Notes: a model not told the origin generated them from the sequence alone. A stretch of 64,000 nucleotides of DNA from Polynucleobacter sp. 86C-FISCH (GCF_018882415.1 NZ_JACVOL010000001.1:1919850-1983849); one strand, 5' to 3'; positions 10,775 through 20,281 are shown, counted from the stretch's first letter. A program made the numbers and translations.

Positions 10775-11229
10775 AACACTTAGTTGACCAACTAAACCAG
10801 ACCCAAGCAGACCAATTTGGCCAGGCTAGCGCTGCCCTGCTCCGTCAAGGTGCTCACACCATTCCCCAGAACATTAAAGATCGCCTATACGCAGCTCGCA
10901 TGAAGGCGCTATCTGTTAAAAAACCTGAAAAAGTACGCATTCAAAAGCAAGTTTTGGCTGGATCTGCCCGTAACTGGACATCTGGATCAAACGGCACTTG
11001 GGACACCTTGGGCTGGATTGCTCCACTTGTGGTCTTGGTATTTGGCTTGATTGGCATTGCCCAGTGGCAAGATGATTCACGCATCAATGACATTGCTGAA
11101 GTAGATGCGGCACTATTGTCTGATGACGTACCACCAGATGCCTATGCTGATAGCGGATTTATGGCCTTTCTTAAAAACGGCCCTCTCTCTGAGTCAGATG
11201 GCTCATCAGACTCAATTCAAAGCAAATAA
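10771..11229 (+). CDS. DUF3619 family protein, possible anti-sigma factor
   Basis: The protein has 152 residues with one membrane segment near residues 88-105 (LGWIAPLVVLVFGLIGIAQW). The N-terminal cytoplasmic half is amphipathic and includes LRQGAHTIPQNIKDRLYAARMKAL, the C-terminal part is acidic. This matches my recollection of the DUF3619 family, found next to RpoE-like sigma factors in beta-proteobacteria. Translation starts with GTG inside the sigma factor stop (GTGA overlap), which indicates coupling. A single-pass protein coupled to an ECF sigma factor suggests an anti-sigma role, but this is inference from context. Confidence 0.85.
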   Translation: MKHLVDQLNQTQADQFGQASAALLRQGAHTIPQNIKDRLYAARMKALSVKKPEKVRIQKQVLAGSARNWTSGSNGTWDTLGWIAPLVVLVFGLIGIAQWQDDSRINDIAEVDAALLSDDVPPDAYADSGFMAFLKNGPLSESDGSSDSIQSK

Positions 11230-11243
11230 TTCCGACTCATTCG

Positions 11244-11885
11244 ATGTCATTAAAAATGAGAACGCAAAAGGCTTGTGGACTAGCGCTTTGCGCTTTGATG
11301 TGCGCACTCATTGTTAGCCCAGCAATTGCACAGTTACCACCAAGCACTTCGAACGGTAAGGTAACAACCATTCCCGAAAAAAAGCCTGATGGGACATGGG
11401 AAGGCTTAAAGCCAGCTCAACAAAAAATACTTGCGCCACTTGAAAGCGATTGGGATTACATGTTGCCCGATAGCCGCAAGAAATGGATTCAAGTTGCCAA
11501 CATTTACCCAAAGATGAGCGTTCAGGATCAAGAGCGCCTTCAATCTCGTATGACCAGCTGGTCGAACCTCTCTCAAAAAGAGCGTCGCCTCGCACGTGAA
11601 AACTATCTCGCTAGCCTTAAATTCCCTGCGGAGAAAAAAGCTGAGGCGTGGACTGCTTACCAAAAACTCAGTGATGAGCAAAAAAAGAAGTTGGCGGATT
11701 CCGAAGCAAAGAAAAAACCAACTGCTGCTAGTGCGCCAACACTACAACAACATCCACTATCTCCAAAAGCAGCTCTACCACCCGCTGTCATAGCCCCAAG
11801 CGCACCAGCGTCAACAGAAGGCTCGGGATCTGCCGCAGAGAGCAGCACACCTGCTGGCTCATCAAGCAATTCACCAAATAATTAA
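11244..11885 (+). CDS. DUF3106 family exported protein
   Basis: The 213-residue protein starts with a Sec signal peptide (KACGLALCALMCALIVSPAIA, cleaved after AIA near residue 29). The mature part carries the DUF3106-type helical segment rich in Trp, Lys and Glu, with WEGLKPAQQKILAPLESDWD and MTSWSNLSQKERRLARENY. The tail (about 155-213) is low complexity, rich in Ala, Pro and Ser. A second ATG five codons in (MRTQK) is an alternative start. It is the third gene of the sigma-factor operon. Its molecular function is unknown; a periplasmic sensing or chaperone-like role would fit the family but is speculative. Confidence 0.85.
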   Translation: MSLKMRTQKACGLALCALMCALIVSPAIAQLPPSTSNGKVTTIPEKKPDGTWEGLKPAQQKILAPLESDWDYMLPDSRKKWIQVANIYPKMSVQDQERLQSRMTSWSNLSQKERRLARENYLASLKFPAEKKAEAWTAYQKLSDEQKKKLADSEAKKKPTAASAPTLQQHPLSPKAALPPAVIAPSAPASTEGSGSAAESSTPAGSSSNSPNN

Positions 11886-11892
11886 GCAGCCT

Positions 11893-12429
11893 ATGACGCC
11901 TGCTGAACTAAACGCATTACCCTCTCCTCAATTTTGGCGTCGTGTTTCATGCTGCCTCTATGAGCAACTTGTATTACTGGGTGTAATTGCATTTACGTTT
12001 TTGGTTCCAAATCTTGGCTTAGGAATTCTCTTCGGTATTTCATTGCCAAGTTGGCTTACATTTTTGTACCTATACGCCGTCTTAGGAATTTATTTTGTTT
12101 GGTATTGGACCAAGTCTGGCCAGACACTTGCCATGCAAACATGGCGCGTTCGTATCATCGGTACAGGTGGATACACCCTCACTAAACGACAAGCCTTTTG
12201 GCGCTATATCTATGGCTCTCTATGGCTAATTCCATGCGTCTTATTGCAATGGGCTTTTCATTTAGAGAAATGGCAAATCATTGAAATGCTTTTTGCGGTA
12301 GCGTTATTTATTTGGCCATTTACTACTTACTTAGATCGCCGTAACCGTCTACATCGTCAAAGCCTGCCCGATCGCTTTGCAGGAACCCGCTTAGTCGAGC
12401 TGCCTAAAAATCTCGTGACCCTGAAGTGA
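11893..12429 (+). CDS. RDD family inner-membrane protein
   Basis: The 178-residue protein has the RDD fold: a conserved Arg before the first helix (FWRRVSCCLYEQLVLLGVIA), two further hydrophobic segments, WYWTKSGQTLAMQTWRVRI, and the terminal LPDRFAGTRLVEL segment that is common in RDD proteins. It follows the DUF3106 gene by 7 bases and ends the sigma-factor operon. The function is unknown; some RDD proteins have been linked to ion or antiporter activity. It is convergent with the FtsX-type permease gene, with only 10 bases between stops. Confidence 0.88.
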   Translation: MTPAELNALPSPQFWRRVSCCLYEQLVLLGVIAFTFLVPNLGLGILFGISLPSWLTFLYLYAVLGIYFVWYWTKSGQTLAMQTWRVRIIGTGGYTLTKRQAFWRYIYGSLWLIPCVLLQWAFHLEKWQIIEMLFAVALFIWPFTTYLDRRNRLHRQSLPDRFAGTRLVELPKNLVTLK

Positions 12430-12439
12430 TCGCCTCGTC

Positions 12440-14926
12440 TTAAGCCTCACGTAGACATTCAATCGCTGTAGCCTTTTGAATCCTCTTTTGGAAGCGATAT
12501 CCAGAAGCTAGACAAGCAACTACGCCAAAGGTAACGCCCATGAGTAGTGCCTCACCAAACGCATTAAATTGAATTTCCATTACGTAACGACCTAAAGCCC
12601 AGGCAGCAACCCCAGAAGCAAGACCGGCTAATACTCCCGATACCAGCCCAATCATTAACAACTCGATGTTGGCAATATTCGACAATGTATTGCGAGAGGC
12701 GCCCAATGCCTTTAAAAGGGCTGCGTTTTTATAACGCTCATCCTGCGTGGCAGCTATTGCGGACATTAAAACCAAGATAGCGGCAACGATAGTGAATGCT
12801 AGTAGCAAGCCCAAGACCGATGAAAGCTTATTCAACACCTCTTGAATTTGTTGCAAGGAAGCCGATACATCCACAATCGTTAAATTGGGATAAGTTTGAC
12901 TCAGCTGAAAATCCAAGGATTCCTGTTTCGGCGATTGATAGTAAGAAGTAATCCATGACTGCGGCAATGACTGCAACTGAGCAGCAGGCATGATCACAAA
13001 AAAGTTCACCCGCATTGAACCCCAATCCAATTTACGCAATGAGGTGATTGGGGCGGTAATTTTTTCCCCTGCCACCTCAAAAGTGAGTTGGTCGCCCATT
13101 TTCAGCTTCAAGGTTTTAGCTATGCCCGTTTCCATGGAGATCTGCGGCTTATCACCCTCGATCCACTTACCCGCCAATAGTTGATTGCCTAACGGTAATT
13201 GCTCTGTATACGATAAATTAAATTCACGATCCACAAGGCGACGAGCATTTTCTTCAGCATAATTATTTGGCGTTATATCTTTGCCGTTAATTTCGGTTAA
13301 TCGACCTCTAATCATTGGGTAAAACTGCGGCGCAGACACGCCTGCATTTTGCAAAGAATGCGTAAGCCCTTGCTTTTGATCCTCTTGAACATTGATCATG
13401 AAGCGATTAGGTGCATCGCTCGGTATATTGCCTTGCCACGCATTCAAAAAGTCCGCACGCAACAAAAGCACCAACAGTAAAGCCATGAGCGCTATACCTA
13501 AAGCTGTAATTTGGACGATGGCAAGACCGGTTCTTCGACCTTGCGAAAGGATCACAAAACCAAGTGCGAATCGCCTGGTTGGCACAGAACAAACGAGCCT
13601 TAAAAATCCCCAAGAGACAAAAGCAAAGATAGCAATTGCAGCGGTAAAACTGAGGCTAGTCCATAAAGTCAATTTCCAATCACGTGCAGCAATCATGATT
13701 AAACCAAGCGCGGTTACCAGCCCACAAGCAACAGTCCAAAATGTTGAGACATCTACACCATCAAATTCTTTGCGGATCAAACGAATTGGTGAAACCTTCA
13801 CCAATCTGAAAATAGCTGGGCCAGCAAAGCCAAACAACAAGCTCCAGGCAACCAAAACACTCCAGAGCACTGGCCATATAGATACCTGCGGCAGATCTGA
13901 CATCACAAGATTACCTAACAGAAGCGTTAAGACATTTTGACCAAGATAACCCAATAGAGAACCCAAAAAGGCTGCAATCAGGCCAAGCGTTAAAAGTGTT
14001 TGACCCTGTCGGATCAGTATTGCATTTGATTTAGCCCCTAAGCACTTTAGAACTGCACAAGCATCTGCCTGCTTGCGCGTATAACGATGCGCAGACAAAG
14101 CAATTGCAACAGCAGCCACCATGGCCGTCAACAACGCAATCAAAGATAGAAATCGATCTGCCCGCTCAAGTGTTTTTCGCATCATGGGCTGAGCATTCTC
14201 AAGTGTTTCAATCCGAACACCCTTGAGACCCTCTTTTTCAATATATTGATTTGCCCATGTGCCATAGACTGAAATTTGCTGGTCTGAACCTGCAAGTAAC
14301 AAGCGATAAGTTACTCGACTACCTAACCCAATCAAACCTGTTGAACTTAAATCATCCAAGGACATCATGACGCGTGGGGCGAAGTTCATAAAACCAGCGC
14401 CGCGATCAAGTTCGCGCTCAAGAACGCCAGTAATCAGAAAGGTCTTATCACCCAGCCGTATGGAGTCACCCTCTTTGGCAGACAAGCTTGCTAACATGGC
14501 CGGATCAACCCAAACAGAACCCTGTTCAGGCCCACTACTTAGCACCTTACCTTCGGAGCTTGTCTGAACGCGTAATGAACCGCGTAAAGGATATTGAGAG
14601 CTTACCGCTTTAAGTGATGCAAGCTTACTGTTAGAACCAACGGTAGCCATACTTGGGAATACTACCGTCTGCGCTATTTTTAATTCTTTGCTTTGCGCTT
14701 CATTTAAAAATGAGCTTGGTAATGGCTGGTCAGAAACAATCAGCAAGTCTGATGCTAAGAGTTGCCTGGCATCGAATGCAAAAGCCCTTTGCATTCGGTC
14801 TGCCAAGAAACTCACGCTGGAAAGCGCTGTAACAGAAAGTGTTAGCGCAATAAAAAGCCAAGCTAACTCAGTAGAGCGAAAATCGCGCTTCAGACTACCA
14901 AAGAAGCGAAAGATCAATTGACTCAA
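12440..14926 (-). CDS. FtsX-like ABC transporter permease (YbbP type)
   Basis: The 828-residue protein has the duplicated layout of YbbP/MacB-like permeases. It shows an N-terminal helix, a periplasmic MacB-PCD-like domain (about 50-240), three to four helices carrying FtsX motifs (ALSAHRYTRKQADACAVLKC), a central helix pair, a second periplasmic domain (about 490-690) and a final FtsX unit with YKNAALLKALGASRNTLSNI. Such permeases work with a small LolD-type ATPase to move or release lipids or lipoproteins, coupling mechanically rather than transporting through a pore. No ATPase gene is adjacent; the start overlaps the upstream SDR gene by 4 bases instead. The substrate is unknown. Confidence 0.88.
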   Translation of the reverse strand: MSQLIFRFFGSLKRDFRSTELAWLFIALTLSVTALSSVSFLADRMQRAFAFDARQLLASDLLIVSDQPLPSSFLNEAQSKELKIAQTVVFPSMATVGSNSKLASLKAVSSQYPLRGSLRVQTSSEGKVLSSGPEQGSVWVDPAMLASLSAKEGDSIRLGDKTFLITGVLERELDRGAGFMNFAPRVMMSLDDLSSTGLIGLGSRVTYRLLLAGSDQQISVYGTWANQYIEKEGLKGVRIETLENAQPMMRKTLERADRFLSLIALLTAMVAAVAIALSAHRYTRKQADACAVLKCLGAKSNAILIRQGQTLLTLGLIAAFLGSLLGYLGQNVLTLLLGNLVMSDLPQVSIWPVLWSVLVAWSLLFGFAGPAIFRLVKVSPIRLIRKEFDGVDVSTFWTVACGLVTALGLIMIAARDWKLTLWTSLSFTAAIAIFAFVSWGFLRLVCSVPTRRFALGFVILSQGRRTGLAIVQITALGIALMALLLVLLLRADFLNAWQGNIPSDAPNRFMINVQEDQKQGLTHSLQNAGVSAPQFYPMIRGRLTEINGKDITPNNYAEENARRLVDREFNLSYTEQLPLGNQLLAGKWIEGDKPQISMETGIAKTLKLKMGDQLTFEVAGEKITAPITSLRKLDWGSMRVNFFVIMPAAQLQSLPQSWITSYYQSPKQESLDFQLSQTYPNLTIVDVSASLQQIQEVLNKLSSVLGLLLAFTIVAAILVLMSAIAATQDERYKNAALLKALGASRNTLSNIANIELLMIGLVSGVLAGLASGVAAWALGRYVMEIQFNAFGEALLMGVTFGVVACLASGYRFQKRIQKATAIECLREA

Positions 14927-15708
14927 ATTGCCTGAATTTGACCGCCATCAACGCGCGTGACGGTACCGGTAATAAAGGAGGCATTTTGACTTGCCAAGAA
15001 TGCAGCTGTATCGCCATATTCTCTTGGATCTCCATATCGCCCCATCGGAATTTGACCTAAACTTAGCTTGACCACATCCTCATAGCTTTTGCCTTCGCGA
15101 TTTGCGCGGGCCTCATCAAGCTGACGCAAGCGATCTGTTGCGACCCTACCCGGCATGATGATATTGACGGTAATTCCATCAGCAGCAACCTCTGATGCCA
15201 AGGTTTTTGACCAGGCCAATAGTGCCGCGCGCAAAGTATTAGAAATGGCTAAGTTTTTAATGGGGGCAATAGCGCCTGAAGTGGTGCTGGTAATAATGCG
15301 ACCCCATTTACGCTCGCGCATGCCTGGCAAAACACGATCCGTAATGGCGATAAGTGATAGCACCATATCGTTAAAGCTTTTTTGCCAAAGCGCTGGGTCT
15401 TGACCGGCTGCAGGAGTTGGCGGCGGACCACCAGTGTTGTTAATCAAGATATCAATTGGGCCTAGCTCTTTTTCAACTTTTGAGATTAAGCCATCAATAA
15501 CTGATGGGTCTGATAAATCCCAATTCAGCGCCAATGCTTTTCCTCCGGCCGCCTCAATTAACTTGACAGACTCTTTCAAGCCATCCGCGTTGCGACCAGT
15601 AACGGCGACTTTAACGCCCTCACGTGCTAAGGATACGGCCATGGCTTGTCCCAAGCCACGACTAGATGCCATTACTAGGGCAACCTTACCCTGAATTCCT
15701 AAATCCAT
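14923..15708 (-). CDS. SDR family NAD(P)-dependent oxidoreductase
   Basis: This is a classical short-chain dehydrogenase of 261 residues. The cofactor loop is ASSRGLGQAMAVSLAREG (about 14-31) and NNTGG follows at about 89-93. The usual catalytic Ser lies in STTSGAI, but the usual YxxxK position reads NLAISNTLRAALLAWSK, so the catalytic Tyr is replaced by Asn. This Tyr-less variant occurs in a divergent SDR subgroup and the enzyme may have a different chemistry. The C-terminus has the GTVTRVDGGQ motif. It overlaps the downstream permease gene by 4 bases and follows a Bug protein gene by 27 bases. The substrate is unknown. Confidence 0.88.
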   Translation of the reverse strand: MDLGIQGKVALVMASSRGLGQAMAVSLAREGVKVAVTGRNADGLKESVKLIEAAGGKALALNWDLSDPSVIDGLISKVEKELGPIDILINNTGGPPPTPAAGQDPALWQKSFNDMVLSLIAITDRVLPGMRERKWGRIITSTTSGAIAPIKNLAISNTLRAALLAWSKTLASEVAADGITVNIIMPGRVATDRLRQLDEARANREGKSYEDVVKLSLGQIPMGRYGDPREYGDTAAFLASQNASFITGTVTRVDGGQIQAI

Positions 15709-15735
15709 TTTGTCTCCAAAAGCTAATTTTTATAA

Positions 15736-16722
15736 TTAATCTAACTGCAATTTTTGCTTAGCAACCACTTCTTTATAAACCGAGTATTCCGCCTTAATTT
15801 CTTTTGCAAAGGCCTCGGATCCATTCACGTTAATGATGGATCCCGTATCTTCAATACGCTTTTTCACAGCTGGATCGGCAACTACTTTTTGTAGCGCTGC
15901 GTTGTATTTATCCACCACTTCTTTTGGAATACCAGCGGGGCCCAACAAGCCGTAGTAAGCCATGCGATTGACTGGCGCCAAACCAACTTCAGCAAAAGTT
16001 GGGACATTAGGCAGTTGAGCCAAACGCTTAGGAGCCGCAACAACAATCGGCACTAGCTTGCCATCTTTAATAAACGGCAATGATGAAGGTAAATTATCAA
16101 AAATCATCGACACTTGTCCACCAACCGTGTCAGCCAATGCTGGACCAGCACCGCGATAAGGAATGTGCACGATAAACACACCAGTCAAGCTTTTAAATAA
16201 TTCCGTTTGCAGATGACCAATGCCGCCTGTTCCAGAACTTGAGTAGGAGTACTTACCAGGATTAGCCTTCAATACCTCCATAAAGGTTTTAAAGTCTTTA
16301 GCTGGGAAGGATGGATTCACCGCAATAATGTTTGGTGTTGCCGCAATATTGCTAATAGCCGTGAAATCAGTAATTGGATCGTAACCAATCTTTGGATTGA
16401 TAGCCGGATTAGCAGCTGTCGTAGATACGGTAGCCATTCCGATGGTGTAGCCATCCTTGGGTGCACGCATAACTTCCAATGCACCGATAGAGCCGCCACC
16501 GCCAGCCTTATTCTCAACAATTACCGGTTGACCCAATTGACGACCTAGGGCATCGCCCACTGCACGAGCGATGATGTCAGTGCTTCCACCTGGCGCAAAT
16601 GGAACCACCAAGCGAATTGGCTTCACAGGGAAATTTTGCGCCTGAGCGAAAGCAACAGAGCCCGCTACCAAAAGAGTAGTCGCGCTAATGAATTTAATAA
16701 GATTTAATTTAGTGAATTTCAT
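15736..16722 (-). CDS. Bug family (TctC-type) periplasmic solute-binding protein
   Basis: The 328-residue protein has a Sec signal peptide (ISATTLLVAGSVAFAQAQ) and the Bug signature FPVKPIRLVVPFAPGGSTDIIARA, followed by VIVENKAGGGGSIGA. Bug proteins bind carboxylates or amides in the periplasm, some of them as part of tripartite tricarboxylate transporters, and are greatly expanded in Burkholderiales. No TctA/TctB membrane genes are nearby, so it may act with a distant transporter or in signalling. It starts 4 bases after the Mla lipoprotein gene stop on the same strand, which may be simple read-through. The ligand is unknown. Confidence 0.93.
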   Translation of the reverse strand: MKFTKLNLIKFISATTLLVAGSVAFAQAQNFPVKPIRLVVPFAPGGSTDIIARAVGDALGRQLGQPVIVENKAGGGGSIGALEVMRAPKDGYTIGMATVSTTAANPAINPKIGYDPITDFTAISNIAATPNIIAVNPSFPAKDFKTFMEVLKANPGKYSYSSSGTGGIGHLQTELFKSLTGVFIVHIPYRGAGPALADTVGGQVSMIFDNLPSSLPFIKDGKLVPIVVAAPKRLAQLPNVPTFAEVGLAPVNRMAYYGLLGPAGIPKEVVDKYNAALQKVVADPAVKKRIEDTGSIINVNGSEAFAKEIKAEYSVYKEVVAKQKLQLD

Positions 16723-16726
16723 AAAC

Positions 16727-17353
16727 TTACTGACCTATAGGTTTGGGTAAATTGGCTGCATATTTAGAAAGCTGCACTTCATACTCCTGGAAGATTTCAG
16801 CTAAGGCTTGCTGCTGACCCAATACAAGCGCCTCTGGAGTATTGTCTTTAAGCGCTACTCGTTTTGTATAACGATTAGCACCAATCAAGGGATTATTCTT
16901 GCCCGCATTGGTTACGGTTAAGAAAAATTCAACGCTCACCACTGCTTCGGGCTTAATACGGTAATCCCCGTAAAACTCATTTACCGATAATTGCAGCGTG
17001 TAATAAGGGAAAAAACTATTGCTCTGACCAACGGTTGCAGCAAAGATATTCGCCTGGTTAAACCACTTGCGCTCTGCATTTGCGATCATCTCTGATGGGA
17101 TGACGGTATACACGTTATAGAAATCTTTTTCATAACGTTGATCACCCAAGCGGTAAACCAAAGACTTTGCATCAAATGGTGGCGCTACAGAGACTGCGCC
17201 GATCTTTAACCAAACATCAGAGCGGGTTTTAAGAGGTGCGGCAGTTCGTTCAGGTGCAACCATCCAACTTGCGGGAGCTACGGGAGCCCGGGTTGGAAGG
17301 GAACAAGAAACTAAACCCAAAATTGCTATAAAAAAGAGAATTCGTTTAATCAT
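16727..17353 (-). CDS. ABC-type transport auxiliary lipoprotein (PqiC-like)
   Basis: The 208-residue protein has a lipoprotein signal with lipobox LVSC (Cys 17), and a mature domain resembling the ABC_trans_aux (DUF330/PqiC) family, with WLKIGAVSVAPPFDAKSLVYRL and YTLQLSVNEFYGDY. Such lipoproteins are anchored in the outer membrane and act with MCE-type transporters. Its start overlaps the stop of the MCE gene by 4 bases and it ends the Mla-type operon, which supports that role. PqiC itself is a partner of PqiAB, so which pathway it serves here rests on context. Confidence 0.82.
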   Translation of the reverse strand: MIKRILFFIAILGLVSCSLPTRAPVAPASWMVAPERTAAPLKTRSDVWLKIGAVSVAPPFDAKSLVYRLGDQRYEKDFYNVYTVIPSEMIANAERKWFNQANIFAATVGQSNSFFPYYTLQLSVNEFYGDYRIKPEAVVSVEFFLTVTNAGKNNPLIGANRYTKRVALKDNTPEALVLGQQQALAEIFQEYEVQLSKYAANLPKPIGQ

Positions 17354-18279
17354 TTTTGTGCTCCAGAACTGCTTGAACCATTTAGCGGCGGTGTAATTTT
17401 CGCTGGCGGTTCACCCCATATCAAGCTAGATGGTGATTGACTTGCAATGCGACTAAATTCATTAAGATTCTCGCTGGTCTGCTTCAGATTCTCAATAGTG
17501 GCGCTAGTATCACCCTGAATACTAGTAACGGTTTGACGTAATGCAACCATCGTACCAACCAGCTCTCGCATCAAGATGTTGAGCTCATCTTTATCAGTTA
17601 CCTTAGCAATACGAGCCATGATCACGTTGAGCTGCTTAACAGACTCAATCACACCCTCATTGCCTTTGCCATCACCAGCCATCATGACATTCAGATTACC
17701 CAATAAAGCATCGAGCTTTTTCTGAGTGCCATCAATATTCATTTCATTGAGTGCACCAATGAGCTTTTGAATACCAGAGATGATTTCATCTGCCTGATTT
17801 GGCAAAGAAGGAATTACTGGATACTCAGGCTTCCATGAATATGGAAGTTGCGGTGAGTCAGCGGCATTGCTAACGAAGTCAAATTCAACGTAGTTCACTC
17901 CGGTAATACCCATTGACTTAACGCGTGCCCGTAAATTATTTTTTACAAACTCTCCAATCTGATCCTCATTCACTTTCTCGCCAAATATCTGCATTCTGAC
18001 CACCACATATTGGCGACGGTCATGAAAAGGCAATTTTTCTTCATACATGTCACCAGAAAGACCAATCATCGTTACCTGACCAATCTTGACGCCCCTGAAG
18101 CGCACCGATGCGCCCGCGTCCAAACCGGTAACGGACTGTTTGATATAAGTCTCAACGTAGAACGATTTTTTAAAGATCTGACCAGAGCCAAAGATCAAAA
18201 TTACCGCCAATAGCACCCCAATTGCGGCCAGAACAAAAACGCCTAGGCGGAAATAATTCGGATTTGAGTTATTGCTCAT
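17350..18279 (-). CDS. MlaD family protein (MCE domain)
   Basis: The 309-residue protein has one N-terminal membrane helix (FRLGVFVLAAIGVLLAVILIF) and an MCE domain (about 40-120) with GASVRFRGVKIGQVTMIGL. A long helical C-terminal part (about 165-300) is longer than in E. coli MlaD. MCE proteins form hexameric rings that conduct phospholipids between the inner and outer membrane. It overlaps the ATPase gene upstream and the lipoprotein gene downstream by 4 bases each, so the operon is translationally coupled. The long C-terminus is closer to the MCE proteins that build an extended tunnel. Confidence 0.9.
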   Translation of the reverse strand: MSNNSNPNYFRLGVFVLAAIGVLLAVILIFGSGQIFKKSFYVETYIKQSVTGLDAGASVRFRGVKIGQVTMIGLSGDMYEEKLPFHDRRQYVVVRMQIFGEKVNEDQIGEFVKNNLRARVKSMGITGVNYVEFDFVSNAADSPQLPYSWKPEYPVIPSLPNQADEIISGIQKLIGALNEMNIDGTQKKLDALLGNLNVMMAGDGKGNEGVIESVKQLNVIMARIAKVTDKDELNILMRELVGTMVALRQTVTSIQGDTSATIENLKQTSENLNEFSRIASQSPSSLIWGEPPAKITPPLNGSSSSGAQK

Positions 18280-19061
18280 GCTGCGTCCTTGCTCATAATG
18301 CGATTAAAGAATTGATGCACTCTAGGATCCTTACTGGTATCTCTTAACACTTTTGGATCACCCTCGGCGATGATGCCTTTAGCGTCCTTATCTAACATGA
18401 TGACTTTGTCGGCGATTGCATAAATACTTGCCAACTCATGAGAAACGATTACGAAGGTAATGCCCAAGTTTTTTGATAAATCTTGGATAGTGCTATCGAG
18501 ATCTGCTGAGGTTATTGGATCAAGACCTGCTGAAGGTTCATCCAAAAATAAAATTTTAGGATCAAGCGCCATCGCTCTTGCGATAGCTGCACGTTTTTGC
18601 ATGCCACCGCTGATTTCGCTAGGCATATAAGTCTCGTAAGGCAAGAGACCAACCAAATCAAGCTTACAACGCGCTAAGAGATCCATTTGCGCCTGCGTCA
18701 GCTGGGTATATTCCTGCATAAACAAGGTGACGTTATCCAGGAGATTCATAGATCCAAATAACGCGCCCTGCTGATACATCACACCAAAACTAGTCATGAT
18801 CTTTTGACGTTCCGCACCGGTTGCGGTGGTGATGTTTTGCCCCTCAATCAAAACATTGCCAGCTAACGGTTGATACAAGCCGAATAAGTTTTTTAGAAGG
18901 CTGGATTTTCCACAGCCTGAACCGCCAAGAATTACAAAAATTTCACCATTGTTAACGGTGAAATTCAAGTTCTGCATAAGCACCTTAGATCCGTAGCCTA
19001 CAGTGAGGTTCTGGACATCAATTGCATAAGGAGAATTATTCGGAGTAATTGACGCGTCCAT
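18276..19061 (-). CDS. ABC transporter ATP-binding protein, MlaF-like
   Basis: This is the ATPase of the MCE transporter. The 261-residue protein has Walker A (GGSGCGKSSLLKNLFG, about 46-61), the ABC signature ISGGMQKRAAIARAMALDP with the GGM variant typical of MlaF, Walker B (ILFLDEPSAGLDP) and the H-loop VSHE. It lies between the permease gene (1-base overlap) and the MCE gene (4-base overlap). It energises phospholipid transport across the envelope. Confidence 0.94.
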   Translation of the reverse strand: MDASITPNNSPYAIDVQNLTVGYGSKVLMQNLNFTVNNGEIFVILGGSGCGKSSLLKNLFGLYQPLAGNVLIEGQNITTATGAERQKIMTSFGVMYQQGALFGSMNLLDNVTLFMQEYTQLTQAQMDLLARCKLDLVGLLPYETYMPSEISGGMQKRAAIARAMALDPKILFLDEPSAGLDPITSADLDSTIQDLSKNLGITFVIVSHELASIYAIADKVIMLDKDAKGIIAEGDPKVLRDTSKDPRVHQFFNRIMSKDAA

Positions 19062-20233
19062 CAGAAGCCTGTTTTATAGGAGATGAAGGCAAATATACCG
19101 TCAACAATGACGATCATCACAATACTACTAACCACTGCACGAGTTGCAGAGATACCAACAGCGGCTGCACCAGTACCCGTTTGCATACCGCGCAAACAGC
19201 CCATCGCTGATACAACCACACCAAACAGAGTTGCCTTCAATAGGCCGGAAAGAATATCTTCTACGTCTACAGCAGATAGCATTCCGTTATAAAAATTCAC
19301 AAACGGAATACCGTAAATCAACATCGTCAACATCGAAGAAAAAATACTGACGATATCAGCGAACAAAGTCAAAATTGGTGCCACAAGAATGCCAGCTAAA
19401 ACGCGTGGCACTACTAAAAAACGAATCGGACTTAAACCGCCAGAAACCAAAGCATCGACTTCACTATTGACTGTCATCGTGCCAATCTCAGCAGCAAAGG
19501 CAGCCGAAGAACGACCCGCCAACAAAATAGCAGTAATTAACGGGCCCATTTCTCGCACAATACCCAGGGCAGCCAAGGGACCAACAAAAGAGACTGCGCC
19601 AAACTGCTGCATACCAATAGCAGCCTGGAATGACAAAATCACGCCGATCAAAAAGGCTACCAAGCCAACGATTGGGAGCGCTGCGATACCTGCCTCGACT
19701 GCAGCATTAATAAAGTCACCCCAACGGACTTGCTTTGGATTTCTAACTGACCACACTAAATCAGAAAATAGATGCCCTGTGAAAGTAATCAGCCCTACTG
19801 TGTCATCTATTAAATTTTGAACTGCCATTCCCGTGCTAACTACAAAACTTCTCTTAGGATTTACTGCTGGCACTGGAAATAAATTACTGATTGGATCAAA
19901 CTCTTTAAGCAGAGGTTGGTAGCGAGGGTCTAAACCTGATAACTCATATTTAGCACCAGCCACTAGCTGCGCTTCCTGCATGGCAATCAAAAAACCAATG
20001 CCAGCACCATCTAAGGAACCTACCGTTGCAGAATCGACAGTGAGTGTTTTGGTTTTGACGTCGCCCTGCTTTAACCATGCATCTTGAGAATCACGAATCT
20101 GAGTCCAAACTCCACCTAAAGAATAGGCGTTCACAATCCCGCTGAGCGACACCTTTGCTGAATTGGCGTCTACCTGCGACCAAACAGCAACTGGGGCCTC
20201 AGAAACGGCAGAAATGGTGTCAGAAATGCTCAT
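19061..20233 (-). CDS. MlaE family permease with N-terminal STAS domain
   Basis: The 390-residue protein fuses an N-terminal STAS-like domain (about 15-120, with DSATVGSLDGAGIGFLIAMQ) to the MlaE permease domain (about 150-390). The latter has GVILSFQAAIGMQQFGAVSF and the EIGTMTVNSEVDALVSGGL segment of the family. In E. coli the STAS protein MlaB is separate and controls the ATPase; here it is fused to the permease, as is known in other bacteria. It is the first gene of the four-gene Mla-type operon. The start has only a weak GG-rich ribosome site. Confidence 0.92.
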   Translation of the reverse strand: MSISDTISAVSEAPVAVWSQVDANSAKVSLSGIVNAYSLGGVWTQIRDSQDAWLKQGDVKTKTLTVDSATVGSLDGAGIGFLIAMQEAQLVAGAKYELSGLDPRYQPLLKEFDPISNLFPVPAVNPKRSFVVSTGMAVQNLIDDTVGLITFTGHLFSDLVWSVRNPKQVRWGDFINAAVEAGIAALPIVGLVAFLIGVILSFQAAIGMQQFGAVSFVGPLAALGIVREMGPLITAILLAGRSSAAFAAEIGTMTVNSEVDALVSGGLSPIRFLVVPRVLAGILVAPILTLFADIVSIFSSMLTMLIYGIPFVNFYNGMLSAVDVEDILSGLLKATLFGVVVSAMGCLRGMQTGTGAAAVGISATRAVVSSIVMIVIVDGIFAFISYKTGF

Positions 20234-20281
20234 AACCCAACTATAAGGGATACACGTTTAAGTTTGATAAAACGCTGAAAA

